DNA of 64,000 nt from Streptomyces fodineus (GCF_001735805.1 NZ_CP017248.1:7874001-7938000), one strand, 5' to 3'; positions 17,990-30,938 are shown, counted from the stretch's first letter. The notes: generated by a model not told the origin, from the sequence alone. A program made the numbers and translations.

Positions 17990-18424
17990 GTGGCTGCCCG
18001 CAACACGGCCCGCAAGCGCGCCTTCCAGATCCTCTTCGAGGGCGACCAGCGCGGCGCCGACGTCCTGACGGTCCTCGCGGACTGGATCCGGCTGTCCCGG
18101 TCCGACACCCGGCAGCCGCCGGTCAGCGAGTACACGATGCAGCTCGTCGAGGGCTACGCGGAACACGCGAGGCGGATCGACGAGCTGATCGCCCAGTACG
18201 CCGTCGGCTGGACGCTGGACCGGATGCCGGTGGTCGACCGCAACATCCTGCGGCTGGGTGCGTACGAGCTGATCTGGGTCGACGAGACCCCGGACGCCGT
18301 CGTCCTGGACGAGATGGTGCAGCTGGCGAAGGAGTTCTCGACCGAGGAGTCGCCGTCCTTCGTGAACGGCCTGCTCGGTCGGCTCAAGGAGCTCAAGCCG
18401 TCCCTGCGCCGGGACAAGGCGTAA
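17990..18424 (+). CDS. nusB: Transcription antitermination factor NusB
   Basis: 144 aa, GTG 17990, two bases after the efp stop. All-helical RNA-binding protein that with S10 binds boxA of rRNA operons. Signature stretches: RNTARKRAFQILFEGDQRG at the N-terminus, WTLDRMPVVDRNILRLGAYEL, and FVNGLLGRLKEL at the C-terminus. Full length. A very strong intrinsic terminator begins 17 bases after its stop. Confidence 0.96.
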   Translation: MAARNTARKRAFQILFEGDQRGADVLTVLADWIRLSRSDTRQPPVSEYTMQLVEGYAEHARRIDELIAQYAVGWTLDRMPVVDRNILRLGAYELIWVDETPDAVVLDEMVQLAKEFSTEESPSFVNGLLGRLKELKPSLRRDKA

Positions 18425-18440
18425 AGCCCGGTACGACCAT

Positions 18441-18486
18441 CGCCGGAGGCCCGCAGCATGCCTGTGCTGCGGGCCTCCGGCGTTTT
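18441..18486 (+). terminator. Terminator of efp-nusB
   Basis: Perfect 18-bp stem, 18441-18458 with 18465-18482, closing a 6-base loop (TGCCTG), followed immediately by TTTT (18483-18486). One of the best U-tract terminators in the window. Confidence 0.93.
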
Positions 18487-18557
18487 GCCGGTGATGCGGA
18501 AAAGCCACCGGGGTGGCCTCCGGCGTTTTGCCGGTGATACGGAAAAGCCACCGGGGT
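18472..18557. repeat. 43-bp direct repeat between nusB and bldD
   Basis: 18472-18514 and 18515-18557 are the same 43-base unit with one mismatch (GATGCGG versus GATACGG). Each unit carries CCGGCGTTTTGCCGG and GGAAAAGCCACCGG, so the duplication copies terminator half-sites for both strands between the convergent genes nusB and bldD. Confidence 0.9.
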
Positions 18558-18589
18558 GGCTGGAACCAGGCAGGTTCCAGCCACCCCGG
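18551..18589 (-). terminator. Terminator of bldD
   Basis: Perfect 17-bp stem 18551-18567 with 18573-18589 and a 5-base loop (AGGCA). Read on the minus strand it is followed within 4 bases by TTTT (complement of 18543-18546). It lies 32 bases past the bldD stop. Confidence 0.85.
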
Positions 18590-18620
18590 CGGCACGTTTC
18601 TGCTGAGGTGCTGAGGGGGC

Positions 18621-19124
18621 TCAGGCCTCTTCGTGCGTGGCCACCGCGCGGCGCGCGTCGGCGTCCAGAACACCCCAGCTGATCAGCTGCTCGGTGAGGA
18701 CCGAGGGGGACTGGTCGTAGATGACGGCAAGAGTGCGCAGGTCGTCCTGGCGGATGGAGAGCACCTTGCCGTTGTAGTCACCGCGCTGGGACTGGATCGT
18801 CGCCGCGTAGCGCTGCAGAGGGCCCGCCTTCTCGGCCGGCACGGTGGCCAGCCGCTCCAGGTCCAGAACCAGCTTCGGCGGCGGCTCGGCGGCGCCGCCC
18901 GGCGTGGTGCCCGGCAGGAGCTCCTGCACGGGAACACCATAGAAATCGGCCAGCTCGGCAAGCCGCTGTACGGTCACCGCACGGTCGCCACGCTCGTACG
19001 AACCCACCACCACGGCCTTCCAGCGACCCTGGGACTTCTCCTCGACACCGTGGAGGGAAAGGCCCTGCTGGGTGCGGATGGCCCGGAGCTTGGCCCCGAG
19101 CTGTTTGGCGTATTCGCTGGACAT
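18621..19124 (-). CDS. bldD: Developmental master regulator BldD
   Basis: 167 aa, ATG 19124. Represses sporulation genes during vegetative growth when dimerised by tetrameric cyclic di-GMP. An N-terminal XRE-type HTH (about residues 8-70, LGAKLRAIRTQQGLSL to YGVPVQELLPG) is followed by a linker and the C-terminal domain. The c-di-GMP signature RGD-X8-RQDD falls at residues 114-116 and 125-128, the same numbering as in characterised Streptomyces BldD, so ligand binding should be intact. A perfect BldD box lies upstream, consistent with known autorepression. Confidence 0.98.
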   Translation of the reverse strand: MSSEYAKQLGAKLRAIRTQQGLSLHGVEEKSQGRWKAVVVGSYERGDRAVTVQRLAELADFYGVPVQELLPGTTPGGAAEPPPKLVLDLERLATVPAEKAGPLQRYAATIQSQRGDYNGKVLSIRQDDLRTLAVIYDQSPSVLTEQLISWGVLDADARRAVATHEEA

Positions 19125-19180
19125 ATAGCTCCCCGGACACTGTGTCGACGCGGTCGGACTGGGTTCCCGCCGCGCGGCTG

Positions 19181-19200
19181 GTAACTCACTGTGAGGTTAC
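19181..19200. promoter_or_regulatory. BldD operator upstream of bldD
   Basis: 19181-19195 reads GTAACTCACTGTGAG, a perfect match to the BldD box nTnAC-N5-GTnAn. It is embedded in a longer near-palindrome ending GGTTAC at 19200. It lies 57-76 bases upstream of the bldD start, in the bldD-pyrR intergenic region. BldD autoregulation is established in S. coelicolor; occupancy here is inferred. Confidence 0.85.
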
Positions 19201-19331
19201 GCAGCGTGACTCTTGTGCGTCAAGCCGAATGGTCCACACCGACTCTTCCGTGGTAGTGGCGGCCGGTTACGCCAGGGGGGTGATCGGGGCCCTCGCCATG
19301 ACCTGCTAGGGTTGATGGCGCAAATCAGACG

Positions 19332-19370
19332 TCCTTTAAGGTCCGTCCCGTGAGGCGGAGAAGGAGGTCC
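19332..19370 (+). promoter_or_regulatory. PyrR-binding hairpin overlapping the pyrR Shine-Dalgarno
   Basis: Upper stem CCG-U-CC (19343-19348) with GGCGG (19354-19358) closing the loop CGTGA reproduces the PyrR binding loop (bulged U, GNGAGG). It is followed by AGAAGGAGG. The lower stem TCCTT (19332-19336) can pair with AAGGA (19361-19365), which is the Shine-Dalgarno itself, 10 bases before the start codon. No terminator follows, so translational repression by UMP-bound PyrR is the likely mechanism, as described in mycobacteria. Confidence 0.8.
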
Positions 19371-19377
19371 TTTCCGT

Positions 19378-19959
19378 ATGGACAAGCAGGACTCGCACGC
19401 CACCCCGCAGGCGTCCGATGCGCGGCCCGTTCTCGAAGGCCCCGACATCGCACGCGTGCTGACCCGTATCGCCCACGAGATCGTCGAGCGCGCCAAGGGC
19501 GCCGACGACGTGGTGCTCCTCGGCATCCCCACCCGGGGTGTCTTCCTCGCTCAGCGGCTCGCCGTCAAGCTGGAGCAGATCACCGACCGCAAGGTCCCCG
19601 TCGGCTCGCTCGACATCACGATGTACCGCGACGACCTGCGCATGCACCCGCCGCGTGCGCTGGCCCGCACCGACATCCCCGGTGACGGCATCGACGGCAA
19701 GCTGGTCGTCCTGGTCGACGACGTGCTCTTCTCCGGCCGCACCATCCGGGCCGCCCTCGACGCCCTGAACGACATCGGGCGCCCCCGCGCGGTCCAGCTC
19801 GCGGTCCTGGTCGACCGGGGCCACCGCGAACTGCCCATCCGCGCCGACTACGTCGGCAAGAACCTCCCCACGTCGCTGCGGGAGACGGTCAAGGTCCAGC
19901 TCGCCGAGGAGGACGGTCGCGACACCGTGCTGCTCGGTGTGAAGCAGACCGGCCAGTAG
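19378..19959 (+). CDS. pyrR: Bifunctional pyr operon RNA-binding regulator / uracil phosphoribosyltransferase PyrR
   Basis: 193 aa, ATG 19378 with SD AAGGAGG. Type I phosphoribosyltransferase fold; the PRPP-binding motif VVLVDDVLFSGRTIRAA (about residues 117-133) and the flexible-loop region YRDDL are present. PyrR binds pyr mRNA when charged with UMP. First gene of the pyrimidine operon; its own leader contains the cognate RNA hairpin. Confidence 0.96.
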   Translation: MDKQDSHATPQASDARPVLEGPDIARVLTRIAHEIVERAKGADDVVLLGIPTRGVFLAQRLAVKLEQITDRKVPVGSLDITMYRDDLRMHPPRALARTDIPGDGIDGKLVVLVDDVLFSGRTIRAALDALNDIGRPRAVQLAVLVDRGHRELPIRADYVGKNLPTSLRETVKVQLAEEDGRDTVLLGVKQTGQ

Positions 19960-20045
19960 CAGATCCGGCGTACGGCCGCTTCGGCGTGCCCGCGTACGCA
20001 CCGATTTGCCCACATCCTCCCGAACTGCCTTACGGAGCCTGACAG

Positions 20046-21032
20046 ATGCAGCGTCATCTCATCTCGGCCGCCGACCTCACCCGCGACGACGCCGTCCTGA
20101 TCCTCGACACCGCCGAGGAGATGGCCCGGGTCGCCGACCGGCCGATCAAGAAGCTGCCGACCCTGCGCGGCCGCACGATCGTCAACCTCTTCTTCGAGGA
20201 CTCCACGCGCACGCGGATCTCCTTCGAGGCCGCCGAGAAGCGCCTGTCCGCCGATGTCATCAACTTCTCCGCCAAGGGATCGAGCGTCTCCAAGGGCGAG
20301 TCCCTGAAGGACACTGCCCAGACCCTGGAGGCGATGGGCGTGGACGCGGTGGTGATCCGGCACGGCGCCTCCGGAGCCCCGTACCGCCTCGCGAACTCCG
20401 GCTGGATCGACGCGGCCGTCATCAATGCCGGTGACGGCACCCACCAGCACCCCACCCAGGCCCTGCTGGACGCCTTCACCATGCGCCGCCGGCTGACCGG
20501 CCGGGACACCGGCCTCGGCCAGGACCTGTCCGGCAGGCGGATCACCATCGTCGGCGACGTCCTGCACAGCCGGGTCGCCCGCTCCAACGTGGACCTGCTG
20601 CACACCCTCGGCGCCGAGGTCACCCTGGTCGCCCCGCCCACCCTGGTGCCGGTCGGCGTCGAGACATGGCCGTGCGAGGTGTCGTACGACCTGGACAGCA
20701 CGCTGCCCAAGTGCGACGCGGTGATGATGCTCCGGGTCCAGCGCGAGCGGATGAACGCCGCCTTCTTCCCGACCGAGCGCGAGTACTCCCGCCGCTACGG
20801 CCTCGACGGCGACCGCATGGCCAGGCTGCCCGAGCACGCCATCGTCATGCACCCCGGCCCGATGGTCCGCGGCATGGAGATCACCGCCGAGGTCGCCGAC
20901 TCCGAGCGCTGCACCGCCATCGAGCAGGTCGCCAACGGCGTGTCCATCCGGATGGCCGTCCTGTACCTGCTGCTCGGCGGCAACGAGCCCGCCGTCACCC
21001 ACACCCGCCCCACCGGTCCCGAGGAGAAGTAA
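20046..21032 (+). CDS. pyrB: Aspartate carbamoyltransferase catalytic subunit
   Basis: 328 aa, ATG 20046. Second step of de novo UMP synthesis. Carbamoyl-phosphate loop FFEDSTRTRISFE, the 80s-type loop KGSSVSKGES, and the HPTQALLDAF motif are intact; the aspartate-binding segment MMLRVQRERM is also present. No pyrI regulatory subunit is seen, as usual in actinomycetes. Five bases separate it from pyrC. Confidence 0.97.
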   Translation: MQRHLISAADLTRDDAVLILDTAEEMARVADRPIKKLPTLRGRTIVNLFFEDSTRTRISFEAAEKRLSADVINFSAKGSSVSKGESLKDTAQTLEAMGVDAVVIRHGASGAPYRLANSGWIDAAVINAGDGTHQHPTQALLDAFTMRRRLTGRDTGLGQDLSGRRITIVGDVLHSRVARSNVDLLHTLGAEVTLVAPPTLVPVGVETWPCEVSYDLDSTLPKCDAVMMLRVQRERMNAAFFPTEREYSRRYGLDGDRMARLPEHAIVMHPGPMVRGMEITAEVADSERCTAIEQVANGVSIRMAVLYLLLGGNEPAVTHTRPTGPEEK

Positions 21033-21037
21033 GACGC

Positions 21038-22324
21038 ATGAGCAAGATCCTGATCCGTGGTGCGAAGGTGCTCGGCGGCGAGCCGCAGGACGTGCTGATC
21101 GACGGCGAGACGATCGCCGAGGTGGGCACCGGTCTCAGCGCCGAGGGCGCGGAGGTGGTCGAGGCGGCCGGCAAGGTGCTGCTGCCGGGCCTGGTCGACC
21201 TGCACACCCACCTGCGCGAGCCGGGCCGTGAGGACTCCGAGACCGTGCTGACCGGCACCCGCGCGGCCGCGTCCGGCGGCTTCACGGCCGTCTTCGCCAT
21301 GGCCAACACCTTCCCGGTCGCCGACACCGCCGGTGTGGTCGAGCAGGTCTGGCGGCTCGGCAGGGAGCATGGCTACTGCGACGTGCAGCCCATCGGTGCC
21401 GTCACCGTCGGCCTGGAGGGCAAGAAGCTCGCCGAGCTGGGCGCCATGCACGAGTCGGCCGCCGGGGTCACCGTCTTCTCCGACGACGGCAAGTGCGTGG
21501 ACGACGCGGTGATCATGCGCCGCGCGCTGGAGTACGTGAAGGCCTTCGGCGGTGTCGTCGCCCAGCACGCGCAGGAGCCGCGGCTGACCGAGGGCGCCCA
21601 GATGAACGAGGGCGTCGTCTCGGCCGAGCTGGGCCTGGGCGGCTGGCCGGCCGTCGCCGAGGAGTCGATCATCGCGCGGGACGTGCTGCTCGCCGAGCAC
21701 GTCGGCTCCCGCGTCCACATCTGCCACCTCTCGACCGCAGGCTCCGTCGAGATCGTCCGCTGGGCCAAGTCCCGCGGCATCCAGGTCACCGCCGAGGTCA
21801 CCCCGCACCACCTGCTCCTCACCGACGAGCTGGTGCGCACCTACAACCCGGTCTACAAGGTCAACCCGCCGCTGCGCACCGAGCGGGACGTCCACGCCCT
21901 GCGCGAGGCCCTGGCGGACGGCACGATCGACATCGTCGCCACCGACCACGCGCCGCACCCGCACGAGGACAAGGACTGCGAGTGGGCCGCCGCCGCCATG
22001 GGCATGGTGGGCCTGGAGACCGCGTTGTCAGTGGTCCAGGAGACCATGGTCGACACGGGCCTGCTGGACTGGGCCGGCGTCGCCGACCGGATGTCCGTCA
22101 AGCCCGCGCAGATCGGACAGGCCACCGGGCACGGCCGTCCCGTCTCGGCTGGTGAGCCCGCCAACCTCACCCTCGTCGACACGGAATACCGTGGCCAGGT
22201 GGACCCCGCGGGCTTCGCCTCGCGCAGCCGCAACACCCCCTACCAGGGGCGTGAGCTGCCGGGCCGTGTGACGCACACGTGGCTGCGGGGCAAGGCCACG
22301 CTCGTCGACGGGAAGCTTTCGTGA
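21038..22324 (+). CDS. pyrC: Dihydroorotase
   Basis: 428 aa, ATG 21038, chosen for the family N-terminus MSKILIRGAKVLGGEPQDVL. Zinc amidohydrolase closing carbamoyl-aspartate to dihydroorotate. Metal ligands: LVDLHTHLREPG (His-x-His), histidines in VVAQHAQEP and HICHLSTAGS, and the catalytic Asp in VATDHAPHP. Full length type I enzyme. Its stop overlaps the next start (GTGA). Confidence 0.96.
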   Translation: MSKILIRGAKVLGGEPQDVLIDGETIAEVGTGLSAEGAEVVEAAGKVLLPGLVDLHTHLREPGREDSETVLTGTRAAASGGFTAVFAMANTFPVADTAGVVEQVWRLGREHGYCDVQPIGAVTVGLEGKKLAELGAMHESAAGVTVFSDDGKCVDDAVIMRRALEYVKAFGGVVAQHAQEPRLTEGAQMNEGVVSAELGLGGWPAVAEESIIARDVLLAEHVGSRVHICHLSTAGSVEIVRWAKSRGIQVTAEVTPHHLLLTDELVRTYNPVYKVNPPLRTERDVHALREALADGTIDIVATDHAPHPHEDKDCEWAAAAMGMVGLETALSVVQETMVDTGLLDWAGVADRMSVKPAQIGQATGHGRPVSAGEPANLTLVDTEYRGQVDPAGFASRSRNTPYQGRELPGRVTHTWLRGKATLVDGKLS

Positions 22325-22881
22325 CACCTGTAATCCTGCTGGCCGAGGCCCAGAGGTCGGCCGAGGTCACCGACTGGCCGGCCCGCATCGGCTGGCTCGT
22401 CGGACTCGCCCTGTTCATCGCGCTCGTCTACTGGCTGATGCGCGAGGGCTGGAAGTGGCGCGGCACCCTCCAGAGCGACCTGCCCGCGCCGCCCAGCGCG
22501 CCGGAGGAGACCGGCCCGGCGAGACTTGAGCTGAGCGGCCGCTACCACGGCTCCACCACGGCGGGGCAGTGGCTGGACCGGATCGTGGCCCACGGCCTGG
22601 GCACCCGCAGCCGGGCCGAGCTCACCCTGACCGACCAAGGGCTGGAGGTCGAGCGTCCCGGAGCGAGCGACTTCTTCGTCCCGACCGCCGCGCTGCGCGG
22701 GGCCCGGCTGGACAAGGGCATCGCCGGCAAGGTCCTCACCGAGGGCGGACTGCTGGTGGTGACCTGGAAGCTCGGCGACAAGCTGATCGACTCCGGCTTC
22801 CGCTCGGACCACGCGGCCGAGCACACCGAGTGGGTCGACACCCTGAACCAGATGATCAACGACACGGAAGGCGCACGATGA
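22321..22881 (+). CDS. Membrane protein with PH-like domain embedded in the pyr operon
   Basis: 186 aa, GTG 22321, overlapping pyrC by 4 bases and carA by 4 bases. A single transmembrane helix (about residues 25-43, LVGLALFIALVYWLMREGW) is followed by a cytosolic beta-rich domain (LTLTDQGLEVERPG, GGLLVVTWKLGDK) that looks like a bacterial PH domain. No enzyme motif. Function unknown, but coupling on both sides means it is made with pyrimidine enzymes; the arrangement is conserved in Streptomyces. Confidence 0.8.
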   Translation: MTPVILLAEAQRSAEVTDWPARIGWLVGLALFIALVYWLMREGWKWRGTLQSDLPAPPSAPEETGPARLELSGRYHGSTTAGQWLDRIVAHGLGTRSRAELTLTDQGLEVERPGASDFFVPTAALRGARLDKGIAGKVLTEGGLLVVTWKLGDKLIDSGFRSDHAAEHTEWVDTLNQMINDTEGAR

Positions 22882-24012
22882 CGACCTCCACCAGGGGAGC
22901 CGCCAAGGTTCCCGCCGTACTCGTCCTGGAGGACGGCCGCATCTTCCGCGGCCGTGCCTACGGGGCCGTGGGGGAGACCTTCGGCGAGGCCGTGTTCTCC
23001 ACCGGTATGACCGGCTACCAGGAAACCCTGACCGACCCGTCGTACGACCGCCAGATCGTCGTCGCGACCGCCCCGCAGATCGGCAACACGGGCTGGAACG
23101 ACGAGGACGACGAGTCGAGCCGCATCTGGGTCTCCGGCTACGTCGTGCGCGACCCCGCGCGCGTGCCGTCCAACTGGCGCGCCAAGCGCTCCCTGGACGA
23201 CGAACTGGAGCGGCAGGGCGTGGTCGGCATCTCCGGCATCGACACCCGGGCGCTCACCCGCCATCTGCGCGAGCGCGGCTCGATGCGCGCCGGCATCTTC
23301 TCCGGCGAGGCGATCACCGCCGAGGGCGAGCTCCTCGCGCGCGTGCAGGCCCAGCCGCACATGAAGGGCGCGAGCCTCTACGAGGAGGTCGCGACCAAGG
23401 AGGCGTACGTCGTCCCGGCGATCGGCGAGAAGCGGTTCACCGTCGCCGCGATCGACCTCGGCATCAAGGGCATGACCCCGCAGCGGATGGCCGAGCGCGG
23501 CATCGAGGTGCACGTGCTGCCGGCGACGGCCACGGCGGACGACGTCTACGCCGTCGGCCCGGACGGTGTGTTCTTCTCCAACGGCCCCGGCGACCCGGCG
23601 ACCGCCGATGGCCCGGTCGCGCTCATGCGGGCCGTCCTGGAGCGCAAGACGCCCCTGTTCGGCATCTGCTTCGGCAACCAGATCCTCGGCCGCGCCCTCG
23701 GCTTCGGCACCTACAAGCTGAAGTACGGCCACCGCGGCATCAACCAGCCGGTCCAGGACCGTACGACCGGCAAGGTCGAGGTCACCGCGCACAACCACGG
23801 CTTCGCCGTGGACGCGCCGCTCGACCAGGTCAGCGAGACCAAGTTCGGCCGCGCCGAGGTCTCCCACGTCTGCCTGAACGACGACGTCGTGGAGGGGCTG
23901 CAGCTGCTCGACCAGCCGGCCTTCTCCGTCCAGTACCACCCCGAAGCGGCAGCGGGCCCGCACGACGCCGCCTACCTGTTCGACCGCTTCGTTTCCCTGA
24001 TGGAGGGCCAGC

Positions 24013-24020
<8 letters not shown>
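22878..24020 (+). CDS. carA: Carbamoyl phosphate synthetase small (glutaminase) subunit
   Basis: 380 aa, ATG 22878, overlapping the previous gene (ATGA). Supplies ammonia to CarB. N-terminal CPSase small domain (MTGYQETLTDPSY), then a class I glutamine amidotransferase with nucleophile Cys in LFGICFGNQIL and His/Glu in QYHPEAAAGPHD. Full length. It overlaps carB by 8 bases, favouring stoichiometric synthesis. Confidence 0.97.
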
Positions 24021-27321
<3,301 letters not shown>

Positions 27322-27330
27322 CAGCCCTGA

Positions 27331-27360
27331 GGGGGACACCGGAAACGGTGTCCCCCTCTT
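27331..27360 (+). terminator. Hairpin terminator after carB
   Basis: 11-bp stem 27331-27341 with 27346-27356 closed by a GAAA tetraloop, followed by TCTTCATG. Ten bases after the carB stop. The T-tract is weak, so read-through to pyrD is plausible. Confidence 0.75.
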
Positions 27361-27396
27361 CATGAGGCTCCCCGAAGCTTCAAGAGGACACAGGAC

Positions 27397-28499
<1,103 letters not shown>

Positions 28500-28503
<4 letters not shown>

Positions 28504-29345
28504 CCTCGATGGAGCCCTTCGGTGCCCGTCTGCGCCGCGCCATGGACGAGCGCGGCCCGCTGTGCGTCGGCATCGACCCGCACGCCTCCCTGCTCGCCGA
28601 GTGGGGTCTGAACGACGACGTGGCCGGTCTGGAGCGGTTCGGCCGCACGGTCGTCGAGGCGGTCGCCGACCGGGTCGCCGTGATGAAGCCGCAGAGCGCC
28701 TTCTTCGAGCGCTTCGGCTCCCGCGGCGTCGCCGTCCTGGAGACGATCGTCCAGGAGGCGCGCGCGGCCGGCACCCTCGTCGTGATGGACGCCAAGCGTG
28801 GCGACATCGGCTCGACCATGGCCGGGTACGCCGAGGCCTTCCTGCACAAGGACGCCCCGCTGTTCTCCGACGCCCTGACCGTCTCGCCGTACCTCGGCTA
28901 CGGCTCGCTCAGCCCGGCCGTCGCGCTGGCCCGGGAGAGCGGCGCCGGCCTGTTCGTGCTGGCGCTGACCTCCAACCCGGAGGGCCCCGAGGTCCAGCAC
29001 GCGGTCCGCGCCGACGGCCGTACCGTGGGCGCGACCATGCTGGCCCACCTGGCCGCCGAGAACGCGGGGGAGGAGCCGCTGGGCTCCTTCGGTGCCGTGG
29101 TCGGCGCCACGGTCGGCGACCTGTCGTCGTACGACCTCGTCATCAACGGCCCGCTCCTCGCACCCGGCGTCGGCGCCCAGGGCGCGACTCCGGCCGATCT
29201 TCCGAAGGTGTTCGGAGCGGCGCTGCGCAACGTCGTGCCGAACGTCAGCCGGGGTGTTCTGCGTCACGGTCCCGACGTCGGAGCGTTGCGCGCGTCCGCC
29301 GAGCGCTTCGCGGAGGAGATCCAGGCCGCCGTTTTCGGCGCCTGA
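28500..29345 (+). CDS. pyrF: Orotidine 5'-phosphate decarboxylase (long, type 2)
   Basis: 281 aa, ATG 28500, coupled to pyrD. Final step to UMP. The active-site motif VVMDAKRGDIGSTM holds the catalytic Lys/Asp set. Length and the LCVGIDPHASLLAEWG N-terminus place it in the longer mycobacterial-type group. Last gene of the pyr operon. Confidence 0.96.
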
Positions 29346-29474
29346 CACCTCCGAGGGGAGCCCGGGTGAGCGGCCGGGCGGCGACTTGAGTGTGAATACA
29401 TCCTCAAATCGGGGGCAGAATGTCTGAAATGTCCGGCCTGGCGGAGGCTGACCAGGACTTTTCCGCTGTTCTCG

Positions 29475-29503
29475 CTGACTCTGGCGGACTTGACCGCTAG
29501 TCT
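29475..29503 (+). promoter_or_regulatory. Candidate promoter of mihF
   Basis: CTGACT (29475-29480), 17-base spacer, TAGTCT (29498-29503): a plausible HrdB-type promoter 110 bases before mihF. The 268-base gap from pyrF also has a bulged hairpin around 29430-29459 ending in TTTT that may terminate pyrF. Confidence 0.45.
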
Positions 29504-29613
29504 CCGAGCAGAGTGAACGGGCGAAGCGTGTTGCTCGTAGCTCCCCAGGTGTGGGGCGACTAGGTTCCTCACCGGTCCGTATCCGACAGTTCGACATCCG
29601 AGGTGACGTAGGC

Positions 29614-29937
29614 GTGGCTCTTCCGCCCCTTACCCCCGAACAGCGCGCAGCCGCGCTCGAAAAGGCCGCCGCGGCTCGCCGGGAGCGGGCCGAGGTCAAG
29701 AATCGACTCAAGCACTCCGGCGCCTCCCTGCACGAGGTCATCAAGCAGGGTCAGGAGAACGACGTCATCGGCAAGATGAAGGTCTCCGCACTGCTCGAGT
29801 CCCTGCCGGGCGTGGGCAAGGTCCGCGCCAAGCAGATCATGGAGCGTCTGGGCATCTCCGAGAGCCGCCGGGTGCGCGGTCTCGGTTCCAACCAGATCGC
29901 TTCCCTGGAGCGTGAGTTCGGCAGCACCGGCTCCTGA
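29614..29937 (+). CDS. mihF: Integration host factor, actinobacterial type (sIHF)
   Basis: 107 aa from GTG 29614, with GAGGTGA 7 bases upstream; the family N-terminus ALPPLTPEQRAAALEKAAAARRERA fixes this start. Nucleoid-associated DNA-binding protein with a helix-two-turn-helix module (SLPGVGKVRAKQIMERLGI); in S. coelicolor sIHF affects supercoiling, sporulation and antibiotics. Small, basic, and located before gmk-rpoZ as in all Streptomyces. Confidence 0.95.
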   Translation: MALPPLTPEQRAAALEKAAAARRERAEVKNRLKHSGASLHEVIKQGQENDVIGKMKVSALLESLPGVGKVRAKQIMERLGISESRRVRGLGSNQIASLEREFGSTGS

Positions 29938-30007
29938 GCCCGCCTTCCCCTGCGGGGAGCGGGACCGGGAGTCCCGGGCACTCCGGGATTGCTGGAATAA
30001 TCGCTGC

Positions 30008-30565
30008 ATGAGTGAACGTCCGCGGCTGACCGTGCTCTCCGGCCCCTCGGGGGTCGGCAAGAGCACGGTCGTCGCCCATATGCGCAAGGAACACCCCGAG
30101 GTCTGGCTCTCGGTGTCGGCCACCACCCGCAAGCCGCGCCCTGGCGAGCAGCACGGAGTCCACTACTTCTTCGTCACCGACGAGGAGATGGACAAGCTGA
30201 TCGCCAACGGCGAGCTGCTGGAGTGGGCCGAGTTCGCCGGCAACCGCTACGGCACGCCCCGCGCGGCCGTGCTGGAGCGGCTGGAGAAGGGCGAGCCGGT
30301 GCTGCTGGAGATCGATCTCCAGGGTGCCCGGCAGGTCCGGGAGTCGATGTCCGACGCCCGGCTGGTGTTCCTGGCTCCGCCCTCCTGGGAGGAGCTGGTG
30401 CGCAGGCTGACCGGCCGGGGCACCGAGCCGCCCGAGGTCATCGAGCGCCGCCTGGAGGCGGCCAGGACCGAGCTGGCGGCCGAGCCGGAGTTCGACACGA
30501 CCTTGGTCAACACCTCCGTCGAGGACGTGGCGCGCGAGCTGCTAGCCTTGATGGATGTTGTGTGA
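30008..30565 (+). CDS. gmk: Guanylate kinase
   Basis: 185 aa, ATG 30008 (MSERPRLTVLSGPSGVGKST). Phosphorylates GMP to GDP. P-loop GPSGVGKST (residues 11-19), GMP-binding SATTRKPRPGEQHGVHYFF, WAEFAGNRYGTP and LLEIDLQGARQV are all typical. Longer in-frame starts overlap mihF without homology. GC hairpins in the 70-base gap before it are imperfect. Confidence 0.96.
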   Translation: MSERPRLTVLSGPSGVGKSTVVAHMRKEHPEVWLSVSATTRKPRPGEQHGVHYFFVTDEEMDKLIANGELLEWAEFAGNRYGTPRAAVLERLEKGEPVLLEIDLQGARQVRESMSDARLVFLAPPSWEELVRRLTGRGTEPPEVIERRLEAARTELAAEPEFDTTLVNTSVEDVARELLALMDVV

Positions 30566-30617
30566 TCACGAGTGTGTGATCACGAATGATCTTTTCCCAC
30601 CCATCGGAAGGTAGAGC

Positions 30618-30890
30618 GTGTCCTCTTCCATCACCGCGCCCGAGGGCATCATCAACCCGCCGATCGACGAGCTTCTCGAGGCCACCGACTCGAAGTACAG
30701 CCTCGTGATCTACGCGGCCAAGCGTGCCCGCCAGATCAATGCGTACTACTCGCAGCTCGGCGAGGGCCTCCTCGAGTACGTCGGTCCGCTCGTCGACACC
30801 CACGTCCACGAGAAGCCGCTCTCGATCGCCCTGCGTGAGATCAACGCGGGTCTGCTGACGTCCGAGGCCGTCGAGGGCCCGGCGCAGTAA
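30618..30890 (+). CDS. rpoZ: RNA polymerase omega subunit
   Basis: 90 aa, GTG 30618. Chaperones assembly of the beta-prime subunit. The conserved core NPPIDELLEATDSKYSLV followed by AAKRARQINAYYSQL is intact. In Streptomyces loss of omega affects antibiotic production and morphology. Sits between gmk and coaBC, the standard location. Confidence 0.97.
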   Translation: MSSSITAPEGIINPPIDELLEATDSKYSLVIYAAKRARQINAYYSQLGEGLLEYVGPLVDTHVHEKPLSIALREINAGLLTSEAVEGPAQ

Positions 30891-30907
30891 CCGTTCGTTT
30901 TCGCATG

Positions 30908-30938
30908 ACAGGCCCGGCGGCACGACTGCCGGGCCTGT
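30908..30938 (+). terminator. Hairpin after rpoZ
   Basis: ACAGGCCCGGC (30908-30918) pairs exactly with GCCGGGCCTGT (30928-30938) around a 9-base loop, 18 bases after the rpoZ stop. No T-run, as is common for Streptomyces terminators. Confidence 0.65.
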
